From the NCBI RefSeq assembly GCF_000430005.1, contig NZ_AUCY01000017.1:34070-98069 (forward strand): a stretch of 64,000 bases of DNA. The letters are read 5' to 3'. How positions within the stretch are numbered: the stretch's first letter is position 1; every line of letters begins with the position of its first letter. The notes beneath the pieces are model-generated. The model was not told the origin of the DNA. It searched no databases and saw only the letters and a list, made by a program, of their open reading frames with translations. The translations under genes were made by a program, and so were the position numbers. Source of the stretch: Desulfovibrio cuneatus DSM 11391. GTDB lineage: Bacteria; Desulfobacterota; Desulfovibrionia; Desulfovibrionales; Desulfovibrionaceae. Shown piece by piece: positions 27,411 through 37,798 of the stretch.

Positions 27411-28817
27411 ATGGCAGACCACGAAATAACAGCCAAAAACTGCTGGGAAGTATACAGTTCAGAAAAAGAACGCAAAGCCATAAACACCCTGGCCCAGCAC
27501 TACATTGAATTTTTAAGCACCTGCAAAACAGAACGCGAAACCATCCAGTACGCCATGGGCCGCCTTGCCAAAGCAGGCTTTACCGAAGGTCTGGGCAGCA
27601 ACACCGCAGGCTTCAGCCTGCACGGGAAAACCCTGCTGGCAGTGCGCCGGGGCAAGCGCCCCCTGGCAGAAGGCATTCGCCTGCTCTGCGCCCATGCCGA
27701 CTCCCCTCGCCTGGACTTAAAGCAACGCCCCTTGCAAGAGCAGTGCAACATTGGTCAGGCCAAAACCCACTACTACGGCGGCATCCGCAAATACCAGTGG
27801 CTTGCTCGCCCCTTGGCCCTGCACGGGGTGGTAGTGCTGGAAAACGGCACCACTATTCCTGTGGTGCTGGGGGAAGCCCCCACCGACCCTGTATTCACCA
27901 TTGCCGACCTCTTGCCCCACTTGGCCAAAAGCCAGGCAGACCAGCCCATTAGTAAGGTGTTTGAAGGCGAGCGCCTGAACATTGTGCTGGGGCATGAACC
28001 CTTACCGACCAAAGACCAAAAGACCAAGGGCGGCAAGGAAGGCAAGGACGAAAAAACCAAAGACCCTGTGAAGGCACACCTGTTGCACCTGCTGCACCAG
28101 CGCTATGGCATTGTGGAAGAAGATTTATATTCCGCTGAACTACAAGCCGTGCCCGCTGGCCCGGCCCGCAATGTTGGGCTGGATTCTGCCCTGGTAGGTG
28201 GCTACGGGCAAGACGACCGGGTGTGCGTGTTCGCCACGCTAGAAGCCTTCCTGGAGCAGAAAGAAACCCCGGAATACACCCAGTGTGTTATGTATTGGGA
28301 TAAAGAGGAAATCGGCTCAGAAGGCTCCACCGGAGCGAAGTCCCGCTTTTTTGAATACTGCATGGCAGACCTGCTTGCCGCCTGGGAACCTGCAACCCCG
28401 TTTTCCCGTATGATGATGGCAACCCGCGCCATTTCTGCCGACGTACACCCCGCAGTAGACCCGGACTGGCAAGAGCTGCATGAAAAAATGAATGCCGCCT
28501 TTATTGGGCAAGGCCCCTGCTTTTGCAAGTTCACAGGACACCGGGGCAAGTATGAAGCCAACGACGCCCACCCGGAATACGTGGCCTGGCTGCGGAACAT
28601 GCTTAATAAAAAGAGTATCCCATGGCAAATGGCAGAGCTTGGCAAGGTGGACGGCGGCGGCGGTGGCACGGTAGCCATGTACCTTGCCGCCTATGGTATG
28701 CATATTATTGATTGCGGCCCGCCCATTCTTTCCATGCATAGCCCGTTTGAGCTTGCCAGCAAGGCGGATATTTACGCCACCACACTGGCTTTTAAAGCTT
28801 TTTTAGAAGCGGAATAA
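27411..28817 (+). CDS. M18-family zinc aminopeptidase
   Basis: Cytosolic dinuclear zinc aminopeptidase of family M18. Metal/active-site landmarks: CAHADSPRLDLK (H95, D97), GLDSALVGGYGQDDR (D258 and D268-269), DKEEIGSEGS (E299/E300) and the C-terminal MHSPFEL histidine. A lysine-rich low-complexity insert lies at 199-219. The ATG at 27411 is preferred to the frame opening at 27318 because of the CGGAG site and family N-terminus; 468 residues. Likely role is peptide turnover; substrate preference cannot be read. Confidence 0.92.
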   Translation: MADHEITAKNCWEVYSSEKERKAINTLAQHYIEFLSTCKTERETIQYAMGRLAKAGFTEGLGSNTAGFSLHGKTLLAVRRGKRPLAEGIRLLCAHADSPRLDLKQRPLQEQCNIGQAKTHYYGGIRKYQWLARPLALHGVVVLENGTTIPVVLGEAPTDPVFTIADLLPHLAKSQADQPISKVFEGERLNIVLGHEPLPTKDQKTKGGKEGKDEKTKDPVKAHLLHLLHQRYGIVEEDLYSAELQAVPAGPARNVGLDSALVGGYGQDDRVCVFATLEAFLEQKETPEYTQCVMYWDKEEIGSEGSTGAKSRFFEYCMADLLAAWEPATPFSRMMMATRAISADVHPAVDPDWQELHEKMNAAFIGQGPCFCKFTGHRGKYEANDAHPEYVAWLRNMLNKKSIPWQMAELGKVDGGGGGTVAMYLAAYGMHIIDCGPPILSMHSPFELASKADIYATTLAFKAFLEAE

Positions 28818-28855
28818 CGATCACTGCCCGTTGGTCTTTCTCTGCATGACGTAGA

Positions 28856-28896
28856 AGCAGAAGATTGTGCAACACACCGCCCAATCTTCTGCTTTT
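28856..28896 (+). terminator. Terminator after the M18 aminopeptidase gene
   Basis: A perfect 12-base-pair stem AGCAGAAGATTG/CAATCTTCTGCT (28856-28867 and 28882-28893) with a 14-base loop, followed by TTTT counting the last stem base. The long loop and short T-run make it somewhat weaker than the apbE terminator. Confidence 0.75.
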
Positions 28897-29193
28897 ACAT
28901 TGCAAAAAAATCTTTCCCCCTCGCCCCGGCATCCAACATGTGGGGGCTTTTTCTTTTGGGAGGGGAATTGTCTGCGGTTTGGATTCTTGCGGCGCAAGCT
29001 CCACACAACCTCCCGCAGCATGAGCTCCCCAAAATGGGCCCCCACCACCCCGCCGTAATACCTCTTGTAAAGCAATTTCATTGGGTGTAATTTACCCACA
29101 CCCAACGCCCTACGCCCCCCCGTTTTCCGCCAAAGGTCTTGGGCACAAACCGGTTTTGACAAGTTTTCCAGCAACATTACCAAGGTACCCAAA
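28897..29193. other. Upstream region of the gtr-like operon
   Basis: No gene is supported in these 297 bases. A perfect inverted repeat TTGGGTGT/ACACCCAA lies at 29081-29088 and 29098-29105, about 90 bases before the first gene; it may be an operator. The promoter boxes seen (for example TTGTAA and TAATTT around 29065-29095) are weak. Confidence 0.4.
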
Positions 29194-30387
29194 ATGTTAC
29201 GTTGCTCCTCGTCTCCTCACACGGCCTTGCCTGTAAAAGAGACCCGCTCCCACCACCCCGTTCTTTCCATTGTCAGCCCCATTCATTGCGAGGAACTTGG
29301 GCTGGGGGCTTTTTTAGATAAAATCCAAGAAGTGCTGATAACCATTGGCCTGAGCTACGAAATAGTCCTTGTGGACGATGGCTCCACAGACAACTCCTGG
29401 CTGCGCATGCAGGAAGAATTCCACAGCCGTCCCTTTTTGCGCTGCCTGCGCCTTTCACGCAACTTTGGCAAAGAAGCCGCCATGGCTGCGGGCCTTAACG
29501 CCGCCAACGGTCAGGCCATTATTACCCTGGATAGTGACCTGCAACACCCGCCAGAATGTATTGTAGAAATGGTGCGCCTGTGGCAACAGGGCGACGCAGA
29601 CGTGGTGGAAGCGCAAAAGTCTGTGCGCCAGAAAGAATCGTTCTTTTCCCGCCTGTTTGCCCAAAGCTTTTATTCGGTTTTTGCTCTGGTTACCCCGTTC
29701 AACTTAAAAAATGCCAGCGATTTCAAACTGATGGACCGCAAGGCCCTTAATGCCTGGAAGCAACTTTCTGAGCGCCGGGTGTTTTTTCGAGGCATGAGTA
29801 CCTGGCTGGGGTTCCGCCAAAAAATTGTGTATTTTGAGCCGCATGAACGGCACAGCGGCACTACTCAATGGTCGTTTCTCGCTAAGCTCATGCTTGCCCT
29901 GGATTCATTGAGCGCCTATACTACCCGCCTCCTGTTCCTGGTATGGGGCCTTACCGGCCTGTTTGGCCTGTTTGCCCTGGCTGTGGCAGGGGAAGCCTTG
30001 TGGATGAAATTCCACGGCAGTGCCATGTCTGGCTTCACCACCGTTATTTTGCTTATTCTCATTAGCACTGCAGCAATACTTATTTCCATTTGCCTGTTAT
30101 CGTTGTACATACGGCAAATTTTTCATGAGGTAAAAGGCAGGCCCCTGTATCTTGTAAGCGAAAACCTGGAAAACTCACCAAAATCGGTGCAGGAACACAC
30201 CACTGCCATGCAACGCCGACGCTGGCCCATACGCCCATTGAGCAGGAAGATAGGATTGCGCCGGGGCAAGGGTATGCCCACCGTGCAACGCCTTATTGGC
30301 AGGCCCAAGGCTACAGGGAAAACGCCTTACAATACCCCCGCAACAGCCCAGCCAGAGGAAGCCCATGCATTGCCTACCCCTCGCTGA
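29194..30387 (+). CDS. GtrB/DPM1-like polyprenyl-phosphate glycosyltransferase
   Basis: GT2 enzyme expected to move a hexose from a nucleotide sugar to undecaprenyl phosphate at the cytoplasmic face. The GT-A domain has VDDGSTDNS (60-68), LSRNFGKEAAMAAG (87-100) and the DxD segment DSDLQHPP (113-120). Two C-terminal membrane helices follow (about 247-270 and 284-308), the GtrB layout, then a basic tail of roughly 80 residues that is longer than usual. Its 3' end overlaps the deacetylase gene by 23 bases. Confidence 0.88.
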   Translation: MLRCSSSPHTALPVKETRSHHPVLSIVSPIHCEELGLGAFLDKIQEVLITIGLSYEIVLVDDGSTDNSWLRMQEEFHSRPFLRCLRLSRNFGKEAAMAAGLNAANGQAIITLDSDLQHPPECIVEMVRLWQQGDADVVEAQKSVRQKESFFSRLFAQSFYSVFALVTPFNLKNASDFKLMDRKALNAWKQLSERRVFFRGMSTWLGFRQKIVYFEPHERHSGTTQWSFLAKLMLALDSLSAYTTRLLFLVWGLTGLFGLFALAVAGEALWMKFHGSAMSGFTTVILLILISTAAILISICLLSLYIRQIFHEVKGRPLYLVSENLENSPKSVQEHTTAMQRRRWPIRPLSRKIGLRRGKGMPTVQRLIGRPKATGKTPYNTPATAQPEEAHALPTPR

Positions 30388-31399
30388 CGACTGCGGCATT
30401 TCCACCGCGGTCACAGACAGTATTTTACGCTGCCTCAACGCTGGTAGCCTGCGCGGTACCAGCCTGCTGGCCAACGGGACCTGCATGCACAGTGCAGCCC
30501 AAACCCTTGGCATGGCCCTGTATACCCAGCCGGAACTGGCCATTGGCGTGCATTTGAACCTGCTGGAAGGGCGCTGCACCTTGCCCCCGGCTCAGGTGCC
30601 CCTGCTGGCAGATGAAGAAGGCTGGTTCCGCTATGGCCTTGGGGGCCTGTGGGCGGCAGCCACCCTTGGCACCGCCGCACAAAGAAATAACCTGCAAAAA
30701 CAAATGCTGGCAGAATGCTGCGCCCAAATAGACGCCGTGCAAGCAGCCTTGCACCATGGCTGGCAAGCGGCCTGGGCTGCACAGCACCCCAACGCTGTCC
30801 CCCAGGAAACATGCCCACCGTGCCCACCATGCTACCTGGACGGGCACCTGCACATTCACTGCCTTCCGGCCTTTCGCCCGGTGCTTGGGGCATTGCTGCG
30901 CACCTACAATTTTCGCCATGTGCGCGTACCAGCGGAACTACGCCAATGGATGCATGCCCCCCTGGGGTTACAAATGGTGGGGGGCCTTCGCCGTGAACTG
31001 CTTGGCCTGTGGGGGCGGGAGTTACGCTGTTTCTTGCAGGAACAAAACGTGCCGTTCCCTGGCTACTTTATTGGTTCTTTTGCCAGTGGCAGCATGACCC
31101 TGCCCTTATTGCAAAAATGTCTAGAGGCCATAACAAAACGGACACCTGCCCCTGAAGCATTGGTGGAAATTATGTTCCACCCTTACCCGCACACAGTGGC
31201 TACAGCAGCTCCCCTTCCGCAGGCAAAACCCCAGCCCCAACCTTCTCTCCATAGTGCCATTGCAGCACGGCAGGCCCGCCTTGCTGCGGCCTATACCGCC
31301 CCCAGCCGCAAGCAAGAAGAAGCCCTGCTACTTTCACCCCAATACCATCACGTTCTAGCCAGCCATGACCCTTCATGGCAAAAAAGCATACGCACATGA
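30365..31399 (+). CDS. YdjC/ChbG-like carbohydrate deacetylase
   Basis: Putative metal-dependent sugar deacetylase of the YdjC (ChbG/HpnK) family. Metal-site motifs are visible: ADDCG (7-11), GVHLN (61-65) and DGHLHIH (159-165). The ATG at 30365 is preferred to the frame start at 30296 because ADDCG is then near the N-terminus and an AGAGGAAG site precedes it; 344 residues. Overlap with the genes on both sides suggests it acts on the same glycan or lipid-linked sugar as the Gtr proteins. Confidence 0.82.
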   Translation: MHCLPLADDCGISTAVTDSILRCLNAGSLRGTSLLANGTCMHSAAQTLGMALYTQPELAIGVHLNLLEGRCTLPPAQVPLLADEEGWFRYGLGGLWAAATLGTAAQRNNLQKQMLAECCAQIDAVQAALHHGWQAAWAAQHPNAVPQETCPPCPPCYLDGHLHIHCLPAFRPVLGALLRTYNFRHVRVPAELRQWMHAPLGLQMVGGLRRELLGLWGRELRCFLQEQNVPFPGYFIGSFASGSMTLPLLQKCLEAITKRTPAPEALVEIMFHPYPHTVATAAPLPQAKPQPQPSLHSAIAARQARLAAAYTAPSRKQEEALLLSPQYHHVLASHDPSWQKSIRT

Positions 31400-32961
31400 T
31401 TACCACACTGTGGCAAAACATTCAGCAACGCATTACCTCCCGCTCTTTCGTAACCCTTGTGTTTGTATACCTGCTGGGCCTTTCTTCCATGATTAGGGCC
31501 AACCGTTTTTATCTGGATGACCTAGGCAGAACCCTGTATGGCTATGCAGACTGGCTCCCTTCTGCCCGGCCCCTGGCGGAAGCCCTTTCCTGGCTGTTCT
31601 ATTTAGGCCCCAAAACCCTGGACGCCTCCCCCCTGACCCAACTGCTGGCCATTGCCATTCTGGCCCTTACCTCGCTTTTACTGCTGGAAGCATTGCGCCT
31701 GCGCCCCACCTTGTGGGCGCTGTTATGCACGGTTCCCATTGGCCTTAGCCCCTATGGGCTGGAAAACCTGAGCTATAAATTCGATGCCCCCGGCATGGCC
31801 TTTGGCCTGCTGTGTGCCGTGGCCGCTGCCTGCATGTTGCGCCGCCCAAGCCGCCGCAACATGCTTTATGCTGCGCTGCTTCTGTTCGCTTCCACCTCAT
31901 TTTACCAACCAGCCATGGGAGCCTACCTTGCCATTTGCACCTACGTTGCCCTGAAGGATCTTGCCTCCCGCAAACGCCTTGGCACCGTGCTGCGCCGCAT
32001 AAGCACCCTTGTCCTGCCCTTTGTTACGGGGGTTGGGGTGTATGTGCTGCAAGCTCCGTTGTGGTTTGTTCCTTCCCAATACACAGAGTATGTGGAAAAA
32101 CATGCAGACATGCCTGAACTGGTGCAACTGCCCGGCGTACTGCAAAGCAACGTTGCCACATACATGCGCTACATGCTGAACGACTGGACAAGCAACAGCA
32201 TGGGCCGCCTTTTTGCCCTGGTAGCCCTGCTCTTTTGCCTCACGCTTCTGGCCCGGTGGGCACGCAACACACGCTCCGCAGTGGTACAACACGGCGTGGG
32301 CGCATTACTAACCCAAGGGGTACGCTTGCTGGCCCTGGGTTTGGTACTGGTCTGCTTTCTGCTTACCCCTTTTGGCTTCCAGCTTTTATTGGAAAACCCG
32401 GTGTGGACCCCAAGAACTTTTTACGGGTTTGGGGTTATGCTGGCTATAATACTGCTGCAACTGCATACTTTTTCCAAGGGAAATGTGCAAAAGGTCGGCC
32501 TGCGCATTGCCCAATGCCTGGTTATTTGGCAAGTGCTTGTATTTGCCCAGGTATACGGTAACCTGCAAGACAACCAAAACGACTGGGAACTGACCCGCAT
32601 GACCCTGCTGGCAGCCGACCTGAACGCCTACATTGCTCAAACCGGCAGTTGCCGGGTGGCGTTTGTGGGGTCGCTTGGCAGCTCCCCCCTCAATTTCCAA
32701 ACCACCACCCGCTACCCCTTGCTGGGTCGCCTTGTTACCGTGCCCCTGACCAGTGCCTGGCGCTGGGGCTATGAAGAACTAAAAACCTTTGGCGTTACCC
32801 TGGAAGCGCAAGCCCTTTCCCCTGCCCTTGCCACCCAGCCCCGCAAGCTTTTCACCAAAAAGCCGGGGTATTCCATTGAAGAAGGTCCAAACAGCATTGG
32901 CATTATTACCTTCCAGCCCATGCCCGTGGCCCGCCCCAACCTTTTAGCCAAAAAACCATGA
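31396..32961 (+). CDS. GtrII-like membrane glycosyltransferase
   Basis: Polytopic GT-C-type protein resembling GtrII, the serotype-specific transferase that moves glucose from the lipid carrier to a periplasmic glycan. The early loop carries FYLDDLGRTLYGYADW (38-53), matching the acidic first-loop motif of GtrII, with about ten or more membrane helices and a C-terminal soluble part. An upstream in-frame ATG at 31375 exists; 31396 is chosen because it makes an ATGA overlap with the previous stop. 521 residues. The sugar transferred is unknown. Confidence 0.8.
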   Translation: MITTLWQNIQQRITSRSFVTLVFVYLLGLSSMIRANRFYLDDLGRTLYGYADWLPSARPLAEALSWLFYLGPKTLDASPLTQLLAIAILALTSLLLLEALRLRPTLWALLCTVPIGLSPYGLENLSYKFDAPGMAFGLLCAVAAACMLRRPSRRNMLYAALLLFASTSFYQPAMGAYLAICTYVALKDLASRKRLGTVLRRISTLVLPFVTGVGVYVLQAPLWFVPSQYTEYVEKHADMPELVQLPGVLQSNVATYMRYMLNDWTSNSMGRLFALVALLFCLTLLARWARNTRSAVVQHGVGALLTQGVRLLALGLVLVCFLLTPFGFQLLLENPVWTPRTFYGFGVMLAIILLQLHTFSKGNVQKVGLRIAQCLVIWQVLVFAQVYGNLQDNQNDWELTRMTLLAADLNAYIAQTGSCRVAFVGSLGSSPLNFQTTTRYPLLGRLVTVPLTSAWRWGYEELKTFGVTLEAQALSPALATQPRKLFTKKPGYSIEEGPNSIGIITFQPMPVARPNLLAKKP

Positions 32962-33341
32962 TCAACCACACAACATTCTTACAATTCGTGCGCTTTTGCT
33001 GCGTTGGCGTAGCCAATGTACTGGTAGATTACGGCGTGTACCATGCCCTGGGCTTTTTTATGCCCATTTATACGGCACGTGCCCTTTCCTGGATAGCGGG
33101 CTGCCTGTTCAGCTATACCATAAACAGACGCTGGACGTTTAACGCACGGGACAAAGGCCTGCGGCCCATGGTGCGGTTTGGGGTGGTGAACGCTGCAAGC
33201 CTTTGCCTTGGGCTGGGGCTGCTGTACCTGTTCACCTGGCTTGGGTGCGGCCCCACCGTTGCCTTTTGGCTAACCCTGCCCTTTACCACGGTTTCTAACT
33301 ACCTTGGGTACAAATTATGGAGCTTTCAGGAAATGGACTAA
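32958..33341 (+). CDS. GtrA-like flippase
   Basis: Small four-helix membrane protein of the GtrA family, thought to flip the polyprenyl-phosphate-linked sugar across the membrane. 127 residues with the family start (FLQFVRFCCVGVANVLVDYGVY), the SYTINRRWTF loop near 50-60 and the C-terminal NYLGYKLWSF motif. It overlaps the GtrII-like gene by 4 bases, completing a GtrB/GtrII/GtrA set. Confidence 0.9.
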   Translation: MINHTTFLQFVRFCCVGVANVLVDYGVYHALGFFMPIYTARALSWIAGCLFSYTINRRWTFNARDKGLRPMVRFGVVNAASLCLGLGLLYLFTWLGCGPTVAFWLTLPFTTVSNYLGYKLWSFQEMD

Positions 33342-33626
33342 GGGTAGCTTCACGCCGGAAGGCACAAAAGAACATGATACAGGCAAACAAAAACAACCTG
33401 TAGGCCGTGGCCGCTTTGTTATTTCCGGCTACCAGAATGAAGAGGAAAAAGAGTTTTGCTGCGGCGTGTGGGCAGCCCTTGAGGGCGCTTTTATAGCCAG
33501 CACAACCCATCTATTTTGTTGGCACTGCCGGGCACAGCGTGTATTTTAGTACGTCATTTCAATTCATTAAAAAACTTCTTCCATTATGAACAGTAATTCT
33601 ATCTCTTACAAAGGGCTGATTAGCGT
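33342..33626. other. Gap between the gtr-like operon and the glycan locus
   Basis: No gene or clear terminator is seen. The open frame at 33304-33549 lacks a ribosome-binding site and overlaps the gtrA-like gene. The stretch becomes AT-rich from about 33540 towards the gmd promoter. Confidence 0.45.
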
Positions 33627-33655
33627 TTGACCTTAGTTTCGTCATCTTGTACAAT
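33627..33655 (+). promoter_or_regulatory. Near-consensus promoter of gmd and the glycan locus
   Basis: TTGACC (33627-33632), 17-base spacer, TACAAT (33650-33655): 5 of 6 matches in each box at optimal spacing. The start point would be near 33662, 25 bases before the gmd ATG, which follows a TGAGGAA site. Genes to about 37701 are tightly coupled behind it. Confidence 0.78.
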
Positions 33656-33686
33656 TAGGGGTTGAGAATAACAGTAGTGAGGAACC

Positions 33687-34892
33687 ATGAAAAAAGCGCT
33701 CATCACAGGCATTACCGGCCAAGACGGGGCATATCTTGCCCGCTTTCTTTTGCACAAAGGGTATGAAGTGCACGGCATTAAACGTCGCTCCTCCCTTTTT
33801 AACACCCAGCGCATTGATGCCATTTACCAGGGCGTTCATGACAAGGGAAAACGTTTTTTTCTGCATTATGGTGACCTCACAGACAGCGCGAACCTCATCA
33901 GCCTGGTGCAAAAAATCCAGCCGGACGAAATTTATAACCTGGGCGCGCAAAGCCACGTACAGGTTTCCTTTGAATCGCCAGAATATACCGCTAACGTAGA
34001 CGCCCTTGGCACCCTGCGGGTGCTGGAAGCGGTACGCATTCTTGGCCTTGCCCATAAAACCCGCGTGTATCAGGCTTCCACTTCCGAACTGTATGGTTTG
34101 GTGCGTGAAACCCCACAACGGGAAACTACGCCGTTTTACCCCCGCTCCCCCTATGCCTGCGCCAAAATTTATGGCTACTGGATTACGGTGAACTACCGTG
34201 AATCCTACAATATGTATGCCTGCAACGGCATTTTGTTCAACCATGAATCGCCCATGCGCGGGGAAACCTTTGTGACCCGCAAGGTAACACGCGGCCTTGC
34301 CCGCATTGCCCTTGGGCTGGATAGCTGCCTGCACATGGGCAACATCAATTCCCTGCGCGACTGGGGCCACGCACGAGATTACGTGCAAATGATGTGGTTA
34401 ATGCTCCAGCAAGAGCAGCCAGAAGATTTTGTTATTGCCACAGGCGAACAGCATTCCGTGCGTGAATTTATTGAAGTATGCGCCGCTCATTTCGGCCTTT
34501 CCCTCACCTGGAACGGGGAAGGCGTGAACGAAGTGGGCACGGTAGCAGCCTTCAATAAAGAAACGATGCTTGCCTTGCTGGAGCGCCAGATGCAAGGGGA
34601 AGAAACCGCCACCCGGGAAGCCTTTATGCGTGAGGTTGTGCTGCGCATGGAACAAAACCCGGCCTTGCGCCCCGGCCATGCCTTGGTACGCATAGACCCA
34701 CGTTATTTCCGCCCGGCAGAAGTGGAAACACTGCTGGGTGATGCCACCAAAGCGAAAGAACAGTTGGGCTGGGTACCCAAAACAACGTTTGCTGAACTGG
34801 TGCAGGAGATGGTGGAAGAAGACTTTGCCCATGCCCGCAAAGATAGCCTGTGCCTGCATGCCGGGTTTGAAGTGCATGAGGTGCGTGAATAA
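33687..34892 (+). CDS. gmd: GDP-mannose 4,6-dehydratase
   Basis: NADP-dependent SDR enzyme converting GDP-D-mannose to GDP-4-keto-6-deoxymannose. Motifs: [11 protein letters not shown] (8-18), catalytic STSELYG (131-137), Y156-K160 in SPYACAK, and [16 protein letters not shown] (337-352). At 401 residues it is about 28 longer than E. coli Gmd, mainly from a charged insert at roughly 285-330. Its TAATG overlap with fcl shows the pathway is co-translated. Confidence 0.96.
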   Translation: MKKALITGITGQDGAYLARFLLHKGYEVHGIKRRSSLFNTQRIDAIYQGVHDKGKRFFLHYGDLTDSANLISLVQKIQPDEIYNLGAQSHVQVSFESPEYTANVDALGTLRVLEAVRILGLAHKTRVYQASTSELYGLVRETPQRETTPFYPRSPYACAKIYGYWITVNYRESYNMYACNGILFNHESPMRGETFVTRKVTRGLARIALGLDSCLHMGNINSLRDWGHARDYVQMMWLMLQQEQPEDFVIATGEQHSVREFIEVCAAHFGLSLTWNGEGVNEVGTVAAFNKETMLALLERQMQGEETATREAFMREVVLRMEQNPALRPGHALVRIDPRYFRPAEVETLLGDATKAKEQLGWVPKTTFAELVQEMVEEDFAHARKDSLCLHAGFEVHEVRE

Positions 34893-35866
34893 TGCCATCT
34901 TCCCAAGCCTTCCAGGCCGCCCCCCCCATGCAGCCGGGCAGCAAGGTGTATGTGGCCGGGCACCGCGGCCTTGTGGGCAGCGCCATTAGCAGGGCGCTGC
35001 ACGCCCAGGGTATTACCGCAATAATTACCCGCACCAGCAAAGAGCTTGACCTGCGCAACCAACAGAATGTGGCAAATTTTTTTGCCAAGGAACAGCCTGA
35101 GTATGTTTTTCTTGCAGCGGCAAAAGTGGGGGGCATTCATGCCAACAACACCTACCCAGCAGACTTCATTCGCGACAACCTGCAAATGCAGACCAACGTC
35201 ATTGACGCTGCCTGGAAAAACGGATGCAAGAAGCTCCTGTTCCTTGGCTCTTCCTGCATTTACCCCAAGCTGTGCCCCCAGCCAATTAAGGAAGAGTACT
35301 TGCTTACCGGGCCGCTGGAGCCCACCAATGAATGGTACGCCCTTGCCAAAATAGCGGGCATAAAAATGTGCCAGGCCTACCGCGCCCAGTATGGGTTCGA
35401 CGCCATTTCTGCCATGCCCACCAACTTGTATGGCCCGGGCGACAACTACCACCCGGAAAACAGCCACGTTATTCCGGCCCTGATTCGCCGCTTTCATGAA
35501 GCAAAACAGGCTGGAAAAAGTGAGGTTGTCATTTGGGGCACAGGCACCCCGCGCCGTGAATTTTTGTATGTGGACGATTTGGCAGAAGCCCTGGTGTTCC
35601 TTATGCAGCAGTATTCCGGGGCAGAACATGTGAACGTTGGGTGCGGGCAAGATTTGACCATCAAAGAACTGGCAGGCATGGTAGCCCACGCTGTTGGTTT
35701 TGCCGGGGCCATTACCGCAGACGCCACAAAACCAGACGGCACCCCGCAGAAATTGCTGGATATAAGCCGCATAACAGCCCTTGGCTGGCAGCCGCGCACC
35801 CCGTTGGAAGTGGGCCTTGTCACCGCGTATGCCGATTTTTGCCAGAAGGAAAAAATTGAGCAATGA
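34892..35866 (+). CDS. fcl: GDP-L-fucose synthase
   Basis: Bifunctional 3,5-epimerase/4-reductase making GDP-L-fucose from the Gmd product. Visible: [12 protein letters not shown] (21-32), GSSCIYP (119-125) and the catalytic Y149-A-L-A-K153, plus the long conserved [20 protein letters not shown] segment. The first 17 residues are a non-conserved extension. It overlaps gmd by 1 base and the ABC transporter gene by 4. A likely consumer is the GT10-type gene at 61044. Confidence 0.96.
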   Translation: MPSSQAFQAAPPMQPGSKVYVAGHRGLVGSAISRALHAQGITAIITRTSKELDLRNQQNVANFFAKEQPEYVFLAAAKVGGIHANNTYPADFIRDNLQMQTNVIDAAWKNGCKKLLFLGSSCIYPKLCPQPIKEEYLLTGPLEPTNEWYALAKIAGIKMCQAYRAQYGFDAISAMPTNLYGPGDNYHPENSHVIPALIRRFHEAKQAGKSEVVIWGTGTPRREFLYVDDLAEALVFLMQQYSGAEHVNVGCGQDLTIKELAGMVAHAVGFAGAITADATKPDGTPQKLLDISRITALGWQPRTPLEVGLVTAYADFCQKEKIEQ

Positions 35867-37701
35867 GTGATTCCACCCCCACCTTGATTGGCTCATTGCG
35901 CACGTTGCTCCCTTTGCTTACGCGCCAAGACAGAATGCGAACTGTGCGGTTATTGATTCTTTCTTTTTTTGCAGCCCTTTCTGAGCTTGGCTTGGCAGGC
36001 GGTGTGGCTTTGCTGGCAACGTTTTTTGCCACGCCGGAAAAAGCCTTTATGCAGTTGCCAGCCTTTATAAAAGACCACGCTACTTTTTTGGAACAAGACC
36101 CGCGTTATGGCATAGTGGCAGCATTTTGTCTGGTTATTTGCCTGCTTGTTGTCAAGAATGCCCTTGCAACTGTTAATGCATGGCTTTCTACCAACTTAGC
36201 GGAAGGCATATCCAACACAACCTCGTTGCGAATAATGCAGTTTTTTTGCAGGGTTCCGTATTTGTGGGTTTCTCATACCGGAACGGCAGAAATGCTATAT
36301 ACTTTTTCAGCCGCACGGCAACTCGGCAACACCCTTATCAATCTTATTCAAATTATCAACCATCTCATTATTGTTTTGCTGTTTTTTGTGGGCTTGCTTG
36401 TTATTGCCCCCCTTCCTTCCCTTCTTGTCTTTTTTTTATTCGCATTAAGCACCCAGTGTATCATTAAAGTTCTGCGTAAAGCTATTGATGTTAGGGCTTC
36501 TGCTGTTTACAGAGCCGACCATGAATCATATTCCTTGCAACAACTGGGCATTCATGCCCTCAAGGAATTGCGCCTCTATGGCCGTACGGAAACCTTGTCT
36601 TCACAATATGGCCAAGCGCTTATGCGCGCACAGAACGCAAAATCCCGGCAGTCAATGTTTTCCCGGCTTCCTATTAACGCCCTTGAAACACTCGGTTTTT
36701 GCATTCTTCTTCTTATGCTGCTCTTTCTTGTGTGGGTACAAGACGCAAGCATAGCAAGAATTACCGCCATCATGGGGTTTATGGCCGCAGCTGCTTGGCG
36801 GCTTTTGCCTGTGGGCAACCGGTTGCTGGAATACTGGGTTGGGTTACGGGGAAATGCACCGTACCTACACAGGGCCGCCCAGGCAATACAAGAAGAAGCG
36901 AACCTTGCCGGGAGCCTTATGGAAATGAAGGCTGGTGGAACAACCGTTCCTTTGCCTTACTCCCAAGCAGTGCAGGTGGCCCAGGCCAGCTTTGGCTACC
37001 CTGGTGCCCCTTCCCTTGCCCTTGATTGCGTTACGTTCAGCATACCCCGTGGTTCCATGGTGGGAATTGTGGGCCTTTCAGGCGCTGGAAAAAGCACGTT
37101 AATCAATATTCTTGCAGGGCTTATTCCCCCCACCTCCGGGAATATTCTTATTGATGGTACCCCGCTTGAATTGCAGAACACGCCTGCATGGCTTGCAAAA
37201 ATCGGCTATGTTTCCCAGGCCCCCTATATTTTGAACCTTTCACTGGCGGAAAATATAGCCCTGAGCACGTGGGGCGAAAAGCCAGACCCTGCACGGGTGC
37301 TGGAGTGTTGCCACATGGCAGCTCTCGATTTTGTAAACGATTTGCCAGATGGCATTGACACCATACTCGGGGAGCGCGGCACGCGCCTTTCCGGTGGGCA
37401 GGCCCAAAGGGTTGCCATTGCACGGGCACTTTACAGCCACCCGGAACTGGTTATTTTTGATGAAGCCACCAGTTCATTGGACATGAAAAACGAGAGAGCG
37501 ATTCATGAAACTATCTTGTCGTTGCGTAAGCAAATGACATTGGTTATTATCGCTCACAGGCTTTCAGCCGTAGAGGGCTGCGACCAGCTTGTGTGGCTGG
37601 ATAAAGGGCAAGTGCGTGCGTGCGGTCCAACCAAGGAAATACTTCCAGAATATAGCGCTTTTTTGCACCAACATGAACCAGAAGCCTTTCAGGCAGAGTA
37701 G
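35863..37701 (+). CDS. ABC exporter, PglK/MsbA-like glycolipid flippase
   Basis: Half-size ABC exporter with an N-terminal six-helix membrane domain (about 28-320) and a C-terminal ATPase: Walker [10 protein letters not shown] (404-412), signature LSGGQ (509-513), Walker B LVIFDE (529-534) and an H-loop in IIAHRLS. The closest functional picture is PglK/WlaB-type flipping of a lipid-linked oligosaccharide, inferred from fold and its place in a glycan locus; peptide or drug export is less likely. ATGA overlap with fcl ties it to the fucose genes. Confidence 0.85.
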   Translation: MSDSTPTLIGSLRTLLPLLTRQDRMRTVRLLILSFFAALSELGLAGGVALLATFFATPEKAFMQLPAFIKDHATFLEQDPRYGIVAAFCLVICLLVVKNALATVNAWLSTNLAEGISNTTSLRIMQFFCRVPYLWVSHTGTAEMLYTFSAARQLGNTLINLIQIINHLIIVLLFFVGLLVIAPLPSLLVFFLFALSTQCIIKVLRKAIDVRASAVYRADHESYSLQQLGIHALKELRLYGRTETLSSQYGQALMRAQNAKSRQSMFSRLPINALETLGFCILLLMLLFLVWVQDASIARITAIMGFMAAAAWRLLPVGNRLLEYWVGLRGNAPYLHRAAQAIQEEANLAGSLMEMKAGGTTVPLPYSQAVQVAQASFGYPGAPSLALDCVTFSIPRGSMVGIVGLSGAGKSTLINILAGLIPPTSGNILIDGTPLELQNTPAWLAKIGYVSQAPYILNLSLAENIALSTWGEKPDPARVLECCHMAALDFVNDLPDGIDTILGERGTRLSGGQAQRVAIARALYSHPELVIFDEATSSLDMKNERAIHETILSLRKQMTLVIIAHRLSAVEGCDQLVWLDKGQVRACGPTKEILPEYSAFLHQHEPEAFQAE

Positions 37702-37798
37702 AGCATCTTATTTTTTGAAAGCTCCCCCGGCCTTTGGCACGTTACATGGAATTTTCACATAACATAGAGCTATCATGGAATAGAATGCACTCTCCTTG

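Noticed and set aside
28821..29192. 123-codon minus-strand open frame before the gtr-like operon
   Set aside because: No domain, no clear ribosome-binding site, and it runs through the terminator after the aminopeptidase gene.
33304..33549. 81-codon plus-strand frame after the gtrA-like gene
   Set aside because: It starts inside gtrA in another frame and shows no protein-like features.
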